Shown here: one piece after another, positions 16,955 through 26,200 of the stretch
Numbering within the stretch: position 1 is the first letter of the stretch
Layout: every line of letters begins with the position of its first letter
DNA from: Dinghuibacter silviterrae
GTDB lineage: Bacteria; Bacteroidota; Bacteroidia; Chitinophagales; Chitinophagaceae
Assembly: GCF_004366355.1 (NCBI RefSeq)
Contig: NZ_SODV01000001.1
Span: 186,001-250,000 of the forward strand
Reading direction: 5' to 3'
DNA length: 64,000 bases
Position numbers and translations under genes: made by a program
The notes under the pieces: model-generated
What the model was told of the DNA's origin: nothing
The model's database searches: none
The model's input: the letters and a program-made list of their open reading frames with translations, nothing else

Positions 16955-17653
16955 CTAGAAGTTTGGCTTTAGCGGATTCTTTGCATAATAGCTCACCATA
17001 TAAGACGCCACCTCCTCGACCGTATCGAACAGGACAAACAGGTCCAGGTCCTCCGCCTTGATGTTGTTTTCCGCCTCCAGCATGCTGGTCCGGATCCACG
17101 CCAGCAGACCCGACCAATAATCCTTACCGACCAACACCATCGGTGTCCGCTCGATCTTGTGGGTCTGGATCAGGGTCGCCACCTCGAACATCTCGTCCAT
17201 GGTCCCAAAGCCGCCAGGGAACATCACAAAGGCCTGGGCATACTTGGTAAACATGACTTTCCGGACGAAAAAATAGTCGAAATGCATGGACTTATCCGAA
17301 TCGATATACGGGTTGGACTTTTGTTCGAAAGGAAGCTCGATGTTCAGCCCCACCGACCGTCCGCCCGCCATCTGGGCGCCCTTGTTGGCCGCCTCCATGA
17401 TCCCCGGGCCGCCCCCGGTGATGATCCCGAAACCCTCCTCCGACAAGCGGTGCGCCGTCTGAACCGCCAGCTCATAATACCGGCTCCCCGGCTTTGTCCG
17501 GGCCGACCCGAATATGCTGATACAAGGACCGATTTTATTCAATGTTTCGAAGCCATCCACAAACTCCGCCATGATCTTAAAGATCTGCCAGCTCGAATGG
17601 GCTTCCGACTCCGTCCATTTCCGTTGTTTGGACACCCTCAGCGTCTCGTTCAT
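16955..17653 (-). CDS. LOG-family protein (TIGR00730), cytokinin-activating type nucleotide phosphoribohydrolase
   Basis: This 232-residue Rossmann-fold protein has the two LOG signatures: GGGPGIMEA (about residues 80-88) and PGGFGTMDE (about 146-154). Characterised members remove ribose-5-phosphate from nucleoside monophosphates. In bacteria they often act on AMP or pyrimidine/purine 5'-nucleotides, so a nucleotide-recycling role is plausible near hpt. The N-terminal 40 residues are charged and precede the fold, as in the longer LOG subgroup. The start ATG overlaps the stop of the symporter gene by 4 bases (ATGA), so translation is coupled. The true substrate cannot be assigned. Confidence 0.9.
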   Translation of the reverse strand: MNETLRVSKQRKWTESEAHSSWQIFKIMAEFVDGFETLNKIGPCISIFGSARTKPGSRYYELAVQTAHRLSEEGFGIITGGGPGIMEAANKGAQMAGGRSVGLNIELPFEQKSNPYIDSDKSMHFDYFFVRKVMFTKYAQAFVMFPGGFGTMDEMFEVATLIQTHKIERTPMVLVGKDYWSGLLAWIRTSMLEAENNIKAEDLDLFVLFDTVEEVASYMVSYYAKNPLKPNF

Positions 17654-19125
17654 ACTCTTGGTTTTTCAGACAGCAAAAATAACCCTATAAATGTTAGAAA
17701 ACCATTGATCACCAGTAACTCGATCCCGATCTTATACCCCCCGAAAAGGATCGGGCTAACGGCACTCAGCAGGTAGCAAACCAGCGGGCTCGCCACACAT
17801 ACCCAGGGGACGCCCTTCGGGTATTTCAGGCGCCTGCCCGTAAAAATGCCAAACGCAAAAAGCCCCAGCAACGGCCCATACGTATAGGACGCCAGGGCAA
17901 GGATCACATTGATGATCGACTTGTCGTTCACCCAATGAAACACCAGGATACACAACAGGAAAACAACCGCCACACACCCGTGTACCAGCATCCGTTTTTT
18001 CCGTTTGGTCCGCTCGTCCATGTCCGTGCGTTCCTGGAACCGTAGAATATCGATGCAAAAAGAAGACGTCAACGCCGTCATCGCCCCGTCCGCACTCGGG
18101 AACAACGCAGAGATCAGCGCGATGATAAAGACGAGCGCAAACGCGGGGGAAAATGAATGGAGGGCCAGCGACGGGAATATGTCGTCCCCGCCGGCAAAAT
18201 GTTGCCCGCTGGCCGCCGCAAACAGGTATAAAAGGCCGCCCAGCACCAGGAACAAACCCGAGACCAGCACCATCACCAGGCTAAACGTCATCATGTTCTT
18301 TTGGGAATCCCCCACCGAACGAACGCTGATGTTTTTTTGCATCATTTCCTGGTCCAGCCCCGTCATGGTCACCGTGATAAAGGCGCCCCCCAGGATCTGT
18401 TTTAGGACGAAGGACGGACTCCGCACATCCGTCGTAAACACCCTCGTGTACCCATGCCCTTTTAACGCCGCCCAGGCATCCCCGACGCCCAGGTGCAGGT
18501 GACCTAAGATATACACCACCCCCACCACCAGGCCGATCAGCATAAAAGACGTCTGTAACGTATCCGTCCAGACAATCGTCTTCACGCCTCCCTCCAGCGT
18601 ATATAAAAGAATCATCCCCAGGATCACGACCGTGGTTACCGCAAAAGGTACCCCCCACTGATCCAAAAGGAATAGCTGTAACACATTGATTACCAAGTAC
18701 AATCTGGCCGTCGCACCCAGTGTCCTCGACAAGATGAAAAATAAGGCGCCCGTCTTGTAGGAACTTTCCCCCAGCCGCACCCGCAGGTACCGGTAGATCG
18801 AAGTCAGTTGCATCCGGTAATACAAAGGCAGCAACACAAAGGCGATCACCATGTACCCCAACAGGTAGCCTATCACTACCTGGAAATACCCAAAGGCCTG
18901 GGGTATTCCCCCCGGACCGGTGGCGCCCACCGTCCCCGGCACGGAAATAAAGGTCACCCCCGACAGGGACGTCCCGATCATGCCAAAGGCCACCAGCATC
19001 CAGTTCGACCGCCGGTTTCCGATAAAAAAGGAGTCGTTATCCGAGTGCCTGGACGTCCGGTAGGCGACCACGAGCAGCAACAGAAAGTACGCAAGGACAA
19101 TCCCCAAAAGCCAGGCGGCCATCAT
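17650..19125 (-). CDS. Sodium:solute symporter (SSS family)
   Basis: This 491-residue multi-pass inner-membrane transporter has about 13 hydrophobic segments starting at residue 3. SSS hallmarks include SGVTFISVPG in the second segment, the R-rich loop SRTLGATARLYLVINV, the TLEGGVKTIVWTDTLQ block and GADGAMTALTSS-like small-residue packing near residue 350. It couples Na+ influx to solute uptake; sugar, carboxylate, sialic acid and proline are all possible substrates and the sequence does not decide. It overlaps the preceding gene by 1 base and the following LOG gene by 4 bases. Confidence 0.9.
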   Translation of the reverse strand: MMAAWLLGIVLAYFLLLLVVAYRTSRHSDNDSFFIGNRRSNWMLVAFGMIGTSLSGVTFISVPGTVGATGPGGIPQAFGYFQVVIGYLLGYMVIAFVLLPLYYRMQLTSIYRYLRVRLGESSYKTGALFFILSRTLGATARLYLVINVLQLFLLDQWGVPFAVTTVVILGMILLYTLEGGVKTIVWTDTLQTSFMLIGLVVGVVYILGHLHLGVGDAWAALKGHGYTRVFTTDVRSPSFVLKQILGGAFITVTMTGLDQEMMQKNISVRSVGDSQKNMMTFSLVMVLVSGLFLVLGGLLYLFAAASGQHFAGGDDIFPSLALHSFSPAFALVFIIALISALFPSADGAMTALTSSFCIDILRFQERTDMDERTKRKKRMLVHGCVAVVFLLCILVFHWVNDKSIINVILALASYTYGPLLGLFAFGIFTGRRLKYPKGVPWVCVASPLVCYLLSAVSPILFGGYKIGIELLVINGFLTFIGLFLLSEKPRV

Positions 19126-19811
19126 CAGAGACCGATGTTATAACCAAAGCGGAGGATAGGCAGGATGTTGTTGGCCGGACCGTTATAGGGCGACAGCGAG
19201 CTCCCGCCCACGTCGAAAAGGACCGAAATAAAGCCCCAGCTCCTCGAATCCGGCGGGCCCAGCTTGACACCCCCGCCCACCAGGAAGCTATTCACCCCGT
19301 AGCTCAGGCTCGCCGTCGTTTGCCCGCTCACGAATTCCTTTTGCCAGATCTCGTTCCGTTCCGGCTGGACTTGTAGGAAAAGGAAGCTGATCGGGTACAC
19401 CCGGGCAAAAAGCCCCGCACCCAGCAGGGTATTATGGTAGGAAGCATTCGTGTAGGTTGCTTCCGGGCTTTCCGAATAATACTGGAAGTTGATCGCGACG
19501 CCCGCGTCCAGCCACTTCGTGAACGCATACCCCACATAAGGATTCGCGCCGATCAGGAATTCCCCCGAATAAAAGCTCAGGGACAAACCCCCACCCACCA
19601 TCAGGTGCTGTTTAAACGACCCGTTATCGTCATCGCTGTTATAGCGATACCTCCGGGGCCCCGTCTCCGCCCGGTAAGTTCTCCAATGGGAACCCGCCGG
19701 CGCCGCCGAAGACGTACTATCGGTACGGGTGGAATCAGTGGTTTGGGCGCCGGCCGCCAGGGGTCCCCCCAACGCGGCCGCTAACGTCACTAGCAACAGA
19801 AGATTTTTCAT
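19125..19811 (-). CDS. Predicted outer-membrane beta-barrel protein
   Basis: This 228-residue exported protein has a signal peptide (MKNLLLLVTLAAALGG, cleavage near AGAQ, residue 23). A 40-residue Ser/Thr-rich linker follows, then alternating hydrophobic/aromatic strands (GGGLSLSFYSGE, NPYVGYAFTKWLDAGV, VNSFLVGGGVKLG, ending LRFGYNIGL) typical of a small beta-barrel of roughly eight strands. The family is not recognised and no enzyme motif is seen. It is the first gene of the minus-strand chain leading to hpt, and its stop overlaps the symporter start by one base. A passive porin or structural role is a guess. Confidence 0.65.
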   Translation of the reverse strand: MKNLLLLVTLAAALGGPLAAGAQTTDSTRTDSTSSAAPAGSHWRTYRAETGPRRYRYNSDDDNGSFKQHLMVGGGLSLSFYSGEFLIGANPYVGYAFTKWLDAGVAINFQYYSESPEATYTNASYHNTLLGAGLFARVYPISFLFLQVQPERNEIWQKEFVSGQTTASLSYGVNSFLVGGGVKLGPPDSRSWGFISVLFDVGGSSLSPYNGPANNILPILRFGYNIGL

Positions 19812-19915
19812 AAAGTATTCATTATAACGACGTCAAAAGTCGAATATTTTACCAACGCCGCCCCACAACCGCCAAATTTTGGATAAAATTTTTGTTTTCT
19901 TTTTTTTTTCAGGTT

Positions 19916-19953
19916 ACGAAATTGATCGTATATTCGTTTACGAACAAATTCGT
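19916..19953. promoter_or_regulatory. Array of four ACGAA/TTCGT half-sites
   Basis: ACGAA (19916-19920), TTCGT (19933-19937), ACGAA (19940-19944) and TTCGT (19949-19953) alternate in orientation. The central pair forms the palindrome TTCGT-tt-ACGAA. The array ends 16 bases before the start codon of the coiled-coil protein and lies in the divergent region shared with the minus-strand barrel gene. This looks like a multi-site operator; no regulator can be named. Confidence 0.5.
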
Positions 19954-19969
19954 AAGACACACTCCTGCC

Positions 19970-20590
19970 ATGAAAAAGCTCTTGCCCATCGCCCTCTGTT
20001 TCCTGGTCACCGGCTCCGCCGTCGCCCAGACGTCAGACAGCGTCCATAACCCCGCGCCGGTCACCCCCGTCCCGGCCTCAGCCGCGCCGGCCATTCCAGC
20101 GCCGGCCGCGCCCGCCGACCACAACCGGCCCTCCGACGACTACACCCGTTCCGAAGAAGACTACGCCCGTTCCGCCCGCGAATACGCCCGCGCCGCCGAA
20201 GAATACGCCCGGATTGCCCGCGCCCAGGCAGAACGCGTCGCCGTCATGACCGAGCGCCAAACCGAAATGGTCCGGCGCCAGGTCGAGCTCGCCCAGCGCG
20301 AGGCCCAACGCGACGTCGCTATGGCCGAACGCCAGGTCGACATCGCCAAGCTCCAGGCCCGCATCCGCGTTCGCCAGGCCGAAGTCCAGGCGCGCATGAA
20401 GGAAATGACCGACGAAATGCTCAAAGACCACCTCATCGAAAAAGGCAAAGAAGTCCACATCGAATTCCGCGACGACCACCTCTACATCAACGGCAAGGAA
20501 CAACCGAAGGCCGTTTACGACAAATACAAACAATACCAGCAAAATAACGAATCCATCCACTTAAACCTGGGTGACGGTATAGCCATCTAA
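19970..20590 (+). CDS. Exported coiled-coil protein of unknown function
   Basis: This 206-residue protein starts at ATG 19970 (signal peptide MKKLLPIALCFLVTGSAVAQ). A Pro/Ala-rich linker (residues 25-55) follows, then one long charged helix (about 60-150) built of Arg/Glu/Ala/Gln heptads such as AEEYARIARAQAERV and ERQTEMVRRQVELAQREAQR. The last 45 residues change to a mixed strand region ending in a polar tail. The helix should form a coiled coil in the periplasm or under the outer membrane. No family is recognised. Codon use is extremely biased toward GCC/CGC. A longer reading frame extends upstream to 19892 but would destroy the signal peptide. Confidence 0.75.
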   Translation: MKKLLPIALCFLVTGSAVAQTSDSVHNPAPVTPVPASAAPAIPAPAAPADHNRPSDDYTRSEEDYARSAREYARAAEEYARIARAQAERVAVMTERQTEMVRRQVELAQREAQRDVAMAERQVDIAKLQARIRVRQAEVQARMKEMTDEMLKDHLIEKGKEVHIEFRDDHLYINGKEQPKAVYDKYKQYQQNNESIHLNLGDGIAI

Positions 20591-20626
20591 GTTGTTATTT
20601 GATTTAGTTTTCTCATGTCTGTAACG

Positions 20627-20655
20627 GGCGCGGTTTCTACTGCGCCTTATTTTTT
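20627..20655 (+). terminator. Likely intrinsic terminator after the coiled-coil gene
   Basis: GGCGC (20627-20631) pairs with GCGCC (20642-20646) across a 10-base loop and is followed by TTATTTTTT. The stem is short but the T-run is good. Confidence 0.6.
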
Positions 20656-20708
20656 GCCCGCAGCTCCGCGCCCTTCCGGGGCGTCTTTCAAATCAGACAC
20701 TTTTTTCG

Positions 20709-20716
20709 TAAATTTG
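20709..20716 (+). promoter_or_regulatory. Candidate promoter (-7 box) of the toxin-antitoxin operon
   Basis: TAAATTTG matches TAnnTTTG; 19 bases upstream is TTTC (20686-20689), one mismatch from the -33 TTTG. The ATG of the antitoxin gene lies 23 bases downstream. Confidence 0.65.
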
Positions 20717-20739
20717 GGGACGATCGACAAAACTTTTCT

Positions 20740-20931
20740 ATGCTCTCAGCCACCTATATAACTGACGACAAGGGCAAAAAAATCTCTGCCGTACTGCCCA
20801 TCAAGCAGTACCAGCAAATCCTCGAAGAACTCGAAGAGCTGGAAGATATACGCGCCTACGACAAGGTGAAAGCCAAAAAAGAGAAGCCTATACCCCTTCG
20901 CGATGCCATCCAGCAAAGACGTAAAAAGTAA
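20740..20931 (+). CDS. Antitoxin of a RelE/ParE-type toxin-antitoxin pair
   Basis: This 63-residue protein has an N-terminal strand/helix start (MLSATYITDDKGKKISAVLPIKQYQQIL) that resembles the Phd/YefM-like segment of small antitoxins. An acidic helix (EELEELEDI) and a basic tail follow. Antitoxins of this type bind their operator through the N-terminus and neutralise the toxin through the C-terminus. Its 3' end overlaps the toxin gene by 29 bases, the classic antitoxin-first arrangement. The family assignment rests mainly on context, length and the partner, since the sequence is short. Confidence 0.8.
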   Translation: MLSATYITDDKGKKISAVLPIKQYQQILEELEELEDIRAYDKVKAKKEKPIPLRDAIQQRRKK

Positions 20932-21193
20932 GCAAGCAGGAGGTTACACGGTTCTGATCCTGCCCTCCGCCCAAAAACAACTCTCCAAGCTACCTAACAG
21001 TACAGCTACCCGCATTGAGGACAAAATGCTCGAACTGGAAAACGATCCCAGGCCGCCAGGGTGTAAAAAACTAAAAGGGCGCGATGCTTGGCGTATACGG
21101 ATCGGCGACTATCGTGTTATCTATGAAATACAAGATGCCAAGCTTATCGTCACTGTTGTCACCATTGGTGATAGAAAAAATGTCTATGAATAA
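20903..21193 (+). CDS. RelE/ParE-family toxin
   Basis: This 96-residue toxin has the RelE superfamily pattern: YTVLILPSAQKQLSKLP, then a helix (ATRIEDKMLELENDPRP), then the strand block KLKGRDAWRIRIGDYRVIYE and the end TVVTIGDRKNVYE. RelE-type proteins cleave ribosome-bound mRNA, and ParE-type ones poison gyrase. The conserved basic residues Lys/Arg in the GRDAWRIRIGDYR segment favour the RelE group. It overlaps the antitoxin gene in a different frame. ATG 20903 is the only good start in the overlap, leaving about 13 extra residues before the fold. Confidence 0.88.
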   Translation: MPSSKDVKSKQAGGYTVLILPSAQKQLSKLPNSTATRIEDKMLELENDPRPPGCKKLKGRDAWRIRIGDYRVIYEIQDAKLIVTVVTIGDRKNVYE

Positions 21194-21198
21194 GTACT

Positions 21199-21510
21199 TT
21201 GGCGAATAAAGCATCCGATTCCATCGAACACTTAATCTTCACGAAGGGCATACGCATCCGAGCATTGGATTTTCATCCTGAGCTCGACGTGATGACAATA
21301 TATTTGAATACCAAAGCGGTTTTGACTCGTTCGATTTCCTTTTACAAACTTCTTCGCGGATCAGATCTATTCCAATTGATGCAGTATGAGATTATCGGAG
21401 AGGGGTTAGGTATTCACTGGGCACTATTAGATGAGGACCTTAGTCTAAAGGGCTTTTTGCAGGACGAGTTAAGAAAGGTTATCAAAGGCAATGAAGAATT
21501 GGAAAAATAA
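21199..21510 (+). CDS. DUF2442-like small protein
   Basis: This 103-residue protein starts with a probable TTG at 21199, only 5 bases after the toxin stop. The C-terminal half has the DUF2442 pattern: a strand/helix region followed by EGLGIHWALLDEDLSLKGFL, where the family has a G-x-x-hW-x-x-LDEDL motif. DUF2442 genes are often paired with DUF4160 and proposed to form toxin-antitoxin modules; here the neighbour is a RelE toxin instead. It may be a third member of the operon or a remnant of a separate module. The function is not established. Confidence 0.65.
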   Translation: MANKASDSIEHLIFTKGIRIRALDFHPELDVMTIYLNTKAVLTRSISFYKLLRGSDLFQLMQYEIIGEGLGIHWALLDEDLSLKGFLQDELRKVIKGNEELEK

Positions 21511-21705
21511 AAAGTTGCTCTTGTTTGTTTAGGTAAAAATCCAATGCGGCACCTCTTCGTTTTCAAATTATGAACTAGGTGGAGCTGGCATTTGTGGCGT
21601 TTCAACCTTAGAAAATTCCCAACTTCAACAATGACTTCTGACATCGGCATTGACAATGATAGACATGGACAACCTACCTTGTCACCATTAGTCAATCATT
21701 ATAAT

Positions 21706-22481
21706 TCATCCCCAATCATTCCATTCAGAATTGTCGCCTTCTCTCCATAATCCCTTGCCGATCCTTAGGTCAATAGCTGGAAGAAGCATTTTATCAATGC
21801 CGAGCATGGTACCCAGTGGCACTACCCGCATATCCTTTTTATCACGCTCAGGGCCTGGGCCGGCAAACATTTCCCACTCATTTTCTTCCCATCGCATCAC
21901 CTCCGTAATAGCCTCACCTAATAGTGCGTTAATATTAGTAACGACAGTTGAATTTTCAGGAACATTATAGTCCCATTTACGATCCAACCATTGCCAAATT
22001 GGATTTAAATTAACATCCCATTTTGGCGACGTATCTGGTACATCTAGAGTATAATGATGGAAATCTGGAATAATCTGCAATGACTTTATGTCATTTGTCT
22101 CATAATAGTCAATTACACCTAAAGCATCAATTTGCTCCATGAGGGGTCAACAGTTGAAAGAGAGAATGCTCCTAGTTCCTTAACTTTTATCTCATCGAGA
22201 TCTAGATCTTTTCTTTCATTTAGCTCCTTGACAATCTCATTAAAAATAACTATCAACTCATCTTTTAGATAAATTACTCCCCCAGCAAAGACCAATTCAA
22301 ATCCGAGCAATTCGGTTAATCCTATCGTATAGGCAAATCTGGGTTGTATTCCACTACCGACAATGGTTATGTGGAAACCATATCGTTCAATGTTGGATTG
22401 AATCAATTTCTTGAAAAGAGGTCTTTCGTTATGATCCATGATGTATTTCTGCATGACATTGTGGGCAAACGGCAGCGCCAT
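21706..22481 (-). pseudogene. DUF4262 family gene broken by a frameshift
   Basis: Two minus-strand frames together make one DUF4262-like protein. The first (22481-22119) carries the N-terminal half with GFHITIVGSGIQPRFAYTIG and ends STVDPSWSKLML, stop. The second (from about 22140 down to 21706) continues with ALGVIDYYETNDIKSLQIIP, exactly what should follow. The reading-frame change at about 22125-22130 fits the loss of one base (for example one G of ATGGCT). The protein would otherwise be about 255 residues. Unless this is a sequencing error, the gene is inactive. It lies in the low-GC accessory stretch between the toxin-antitoxin genes and the RHS operon. The function of DUF4262 is unknown. 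Confidence 0.75.
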
Positions 22482-22670
22482 TGATAGTCGGCAGCCCCGA
22501 GTGTTGCCTACATTGAGAGACGATCCAAAAACCGCCTTAGTGATGTCATAAATTGACTACCCCACCCTTCCTGAAAGGCAAAATTCTTGTTCCTTAACCA
22601 ACAAGTGAACAACTATTATTTGATGATTTTTAATGCAAAATAGTCAAATCAAAAGAATTCGGCGGGCAAG

Positions 22671-23282
22671 TTAACGTCGAATAAATCTCGTTAAATCAAT
22701 TTTTGTTCCTGGTGGCAAGTCCTTTATTTGATTATAAATTTGAACCTGGAATTCCCAATAAACCTCCACATCAATGATCTCTAAATTATCCAGCTCATCA
22801 GGCCCATTGAGAAAAAGTGGCTTTTTGAATCCAAGACAATTATTGAATGCTAGAGTCGTTTGTCCTAGAAAACTCATCACCTCTCGAAACTTCGCCGCCT
22901 CTAAAAGATCATCATCTTTATTCAACAACATCACATTGTGAAATGTTTTTAATTCATTTGATGCCTCGAACACTTCGACGGTTGCAGGGTCAAATACCAC
23001 TATGATATTTATTCGTTGATAGTCTATCGCAAACAATCTTCCCATCCAATCAGAAGCAAAAGGCCAAATCCTCCCCTTATATTCGCTAAAATGTCGTTCT
23101 ATTATCTCTTTCCAATAGATTGCCAGTTTTTCATTGTATACCCGGTATACTCCATCATTAAAGCTATTGCCACCACACTCGTCAAACAATGAATTAAGCT
23201 CAATTGGCATTTCCTTTAAACTCGAAGGAAAAAACCCCTCCAACCGCTCAACCTTATTACCTTTAATGAATTTTTCGTACAT
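22671..23282 (-). CDS. Predicted immunity protein, Tdi1/DUF1851-like
   Basis: This 203-residue cytoplasmic protein resembles the GAD-like plus DUF1851 arrangement of Tdi1-type immunity proteins: a central block GRIWPFASDWMGRLFAID (about residues 70-88), IIVVFDPATVEVFEA (about 92-106) and a C-terminal helical region. Tdi1 proteins neutralise type VI secreted DNases of the Tde family. The gene starts 5 bases after the stop of the RHS nuclease-toxin gene, the expected toxin-then-immunity order. The base composition is AT-rich like the toxin tip, suggesting that tip and immunity gene were acquired together. The assignment is by pattern and context and not by a catalytic motif. Confidence 0.75.
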   Translation of the reverse strand: MYEKFIKGNKVERLEGFFPSSLKEMPIELNSLFDECGGNSFNDGVYRVYNEKLAIYWKEIIERHFSEYKGRIWPFASDWMGRLFAIDYQRINIIVVFDPATVEVFEASNELKTFHNVMLLNKDDDLLEAAKFREVMSFLGQTTLAFNNCLGFKKPLFLNGPDELDNLEIIDVEVYWEFQVQIYNQIKDLPPGTKIDLTRFIRR

Positions 23283-23287
23283 ATAAA

Positions 23288-26200
23288 CTAACTACTTTTA
23301 AACGCTGGTATGAATGTGACCTTATTAACCTTAGTTCCATCCTGTACACTTTTGATTTGGTTCTGAATTTGAGGACCAAAGCTTCTATTGACGCTTTTAT
23401 CTAACCCTTTCAAATTCGACTTACTGTTATCCCCTCCTAATTGAAGATCTTTTACGTGATCAACATCTTCTCCTTTAGAGACCTCGCCGCCGGCCTTAAT
23501 AAATTCTCTCCTTAGATTCGATGGCCGTTCTACTGGGGTTTTTGTAACAACAGTAGTAGGGTCATCAGTTAAAGATTTCGCTTTAGCCTCTGCGGCTGCG
23601 TTTTGGTCTCCAGTCCAATTAGTTTTCCCGTAAACTGTCAAATTTACTCCCTCCGTTGAGGTAGCCGCTTCGCCCGAAGTAGCAGAAGAAGCCAAATTTT
23701 CCATTACTGGTCTACTCACAGCCAAGGCATCCGGCGCCACAGACTCTGCAAACGCCTGAGGTGCTGGACTAAGTGGAACTCCTGTCAAAAATGTCAAACC
23801 AGTTAACGTTGCTGCTTCTGGCCCAAAGAATCCGCCCGTCATAATCGTCGCCGCTAAAGGCGTCCCAGCAGCACTTCCCTCCGCCATTCCCTGCGCGTCT
23901 CCGGCAGCAATTTGTTTAAACTTATCATCTGTAATTGATGAATTGGTAAGAGAAGCAACTGCAGTAGCATTGGTTATTGTCGTGAGGCTTGGAGCTGGCA
24001 AAAACTCTAACCCTTCAAGATCGATCCCACTAGTTGCTCGATCTTCAGCGTAATCATAGGTGCTATTATATTCATACTTTGAAGCCAGCGGATCGATCTG
24101 TAAAAACCGGCCAATTTGTGGATCTTGATTCCTATATTTAAATTGGTACCAGTTCAATCCAAGATCATCATCCAAAAGCTGCTTAACAAACAGATATTTA
24201 TTCTGCGGATCTCCGAAGTTTAATGAGTGATCCGAGATCCCGCTCATTGTCAGTCCAAACGGATAGTAATGCTCCTCCTCCGTCACCGGCCCCCGCCTAT
24301 ACTGCACATTAAGATTATCAAAGAACACATCCTGAGCACTCTCATTGCTCACATATATGTAAATATAACCATTTTTGGATACCACCGGTATGCTCGCCTG
24401 CAAGGCTTGTTTTGACATCGTCCCTGTGATCGAAGGCACCTGAACTACCCCTCCGGATACAAAGTTCATCTGGTCGTCGAACAACACCCAGTTAAGGAAC
24501 GCCTTTGGCTGGGCAGCATTGTAATCCGGCGCTTGGTCTGTATTAAAGAAACTTGCCAGCGCTGGAACCAATGCTGCCGACACAGGGGAAGCTGCCGCGA
24601 TCAATCGTTCACCTCCCTGGGCCACTACGTCGCTGGTCAATGAAGATAACAGATCGTTCGCCAGCGGCGTCTCCCCGGATGGCGGCGGCTGGGTCGCCCC
24701 CTGGTACCAGCCGTACACGGTAGCCCCTATCGTATCCTGCGCCATTACTTTCAGCACGATCGCCGGACCTACGCGATTCTGACCGGTACTGCCGTTCACC
24801 CGGCTGACGTAATGATTGCTGGTGTCCCCACCGGACGTCGGCTCGAAACCTGACGGCGTCGGATACTGGGTTGTGTTGACATTATTGAACAGCGCATCCT
24901 CGATCGACGCGCGAGCAGTTTCCATCGTCGCCGCATAGATCGTCGTATCCTGCTCTTCCGTCAGCACCATCCGGGTATCCCCCAGATGGTCCTTCAGGAA
25001 ATAGTCGTATACCAACCCCGAAAACAACGTCCCCGATACCTGGTTGATCTTATTTACATACCGGATACGGCCTTCCTCATGGCTCAGGAACTGGAGTGTA
25101 TCGCTATGATAGACGAAGGCCCCAATATAAATCGTCGTATCCTGTGCTCCACCCCTCGTCGAATCAGTTACAATCTTAAACTGCTTTACGCCCCCGGCGT
25201 CAAAAACATAGTTGATATTGCCTTTACCAGTGATGTGGATATATTCAGGCAGGTTCAGGTAGTTGTACCGGATACTATCGATCTTCTTATTCTTATCGAA
25301 CCGCAAATTCCCATTTGAATCATAGCTGTAATCTGCTCCTATAGTGTTCCCATCCTGGAAGTCGCCCAGATGATACGTGGAGTCTACGGGAGCTGCGTCG
25401 GTGACGGACTGAAGCTGGTTGGAGCCTAAGTTGTACGCATAGCTCAACTGATCGATCGCACCCGAGCTAGTGACCATCAGCCCGTTTTGATTCATTGTCA
25501 ATATGTTGCCATTGGCATCATAGCTAATCTGGGGGACACTGAAGTCGACCTTCGGGTTGGCCGCATAGGTATTGCCACCATCGTTGCTCTCCTGGTAGGG
25601 GGCCCCCACCAGCCTGTTAATATTGTCATACAGATAGCCATATGCACTGGGGGTGCTGTTCCCAATGCTTTTCCACTTGATCCCGGCGATATTGCCGTTG
25701 TATTGGGGAGTGCCGAACCCATAGTCATAATTCAGCTCCATCCCGAAATAGTGGCTGCTACTACCCTTGATATAGCCTTTGTTCATGCCGGTCAGCCAAC
25801 CCCGGATGTTATAGGTGTAGTTTAGCGACTCCATATTGTTACCAAGGGTCTTTGTCACAAGCTGGCCGATTGCATCATAGGTCAGCGAATCAATAGTCCG
25901 GGTTACCCCATTGTCGTTCAGCTGTTTGGTTGTCTTTAGCACCCGGCCCATATGATCGTAGACCGAGGCGCTCAATACCGTCATCCGGGGATTCAACATG
26001 CTAAAGGCATTGTTGTGCCGTTCATAGGCGGAGAGCATTCTCCCGGTAAAATCGTACATCGTCGTAGCGGTATCGAGGCTGCCCGAGACATTGCCGGCTA
26101 TGGCCTGGATAATGCGTCCTTTTTCATCATAATAATTGACAGTCGTCAACCAGGTGGTCGTGGGGGCTTCCAGGACGCGGACCATCGTCGTCGTGACCAA

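Noticed and set aside
21414-21695. Minus-strand 93-codon frame overlapping the DUF2442 gene
   Set aside because: It overlaps a supported gene for much of its length and has no family, signal or start context.
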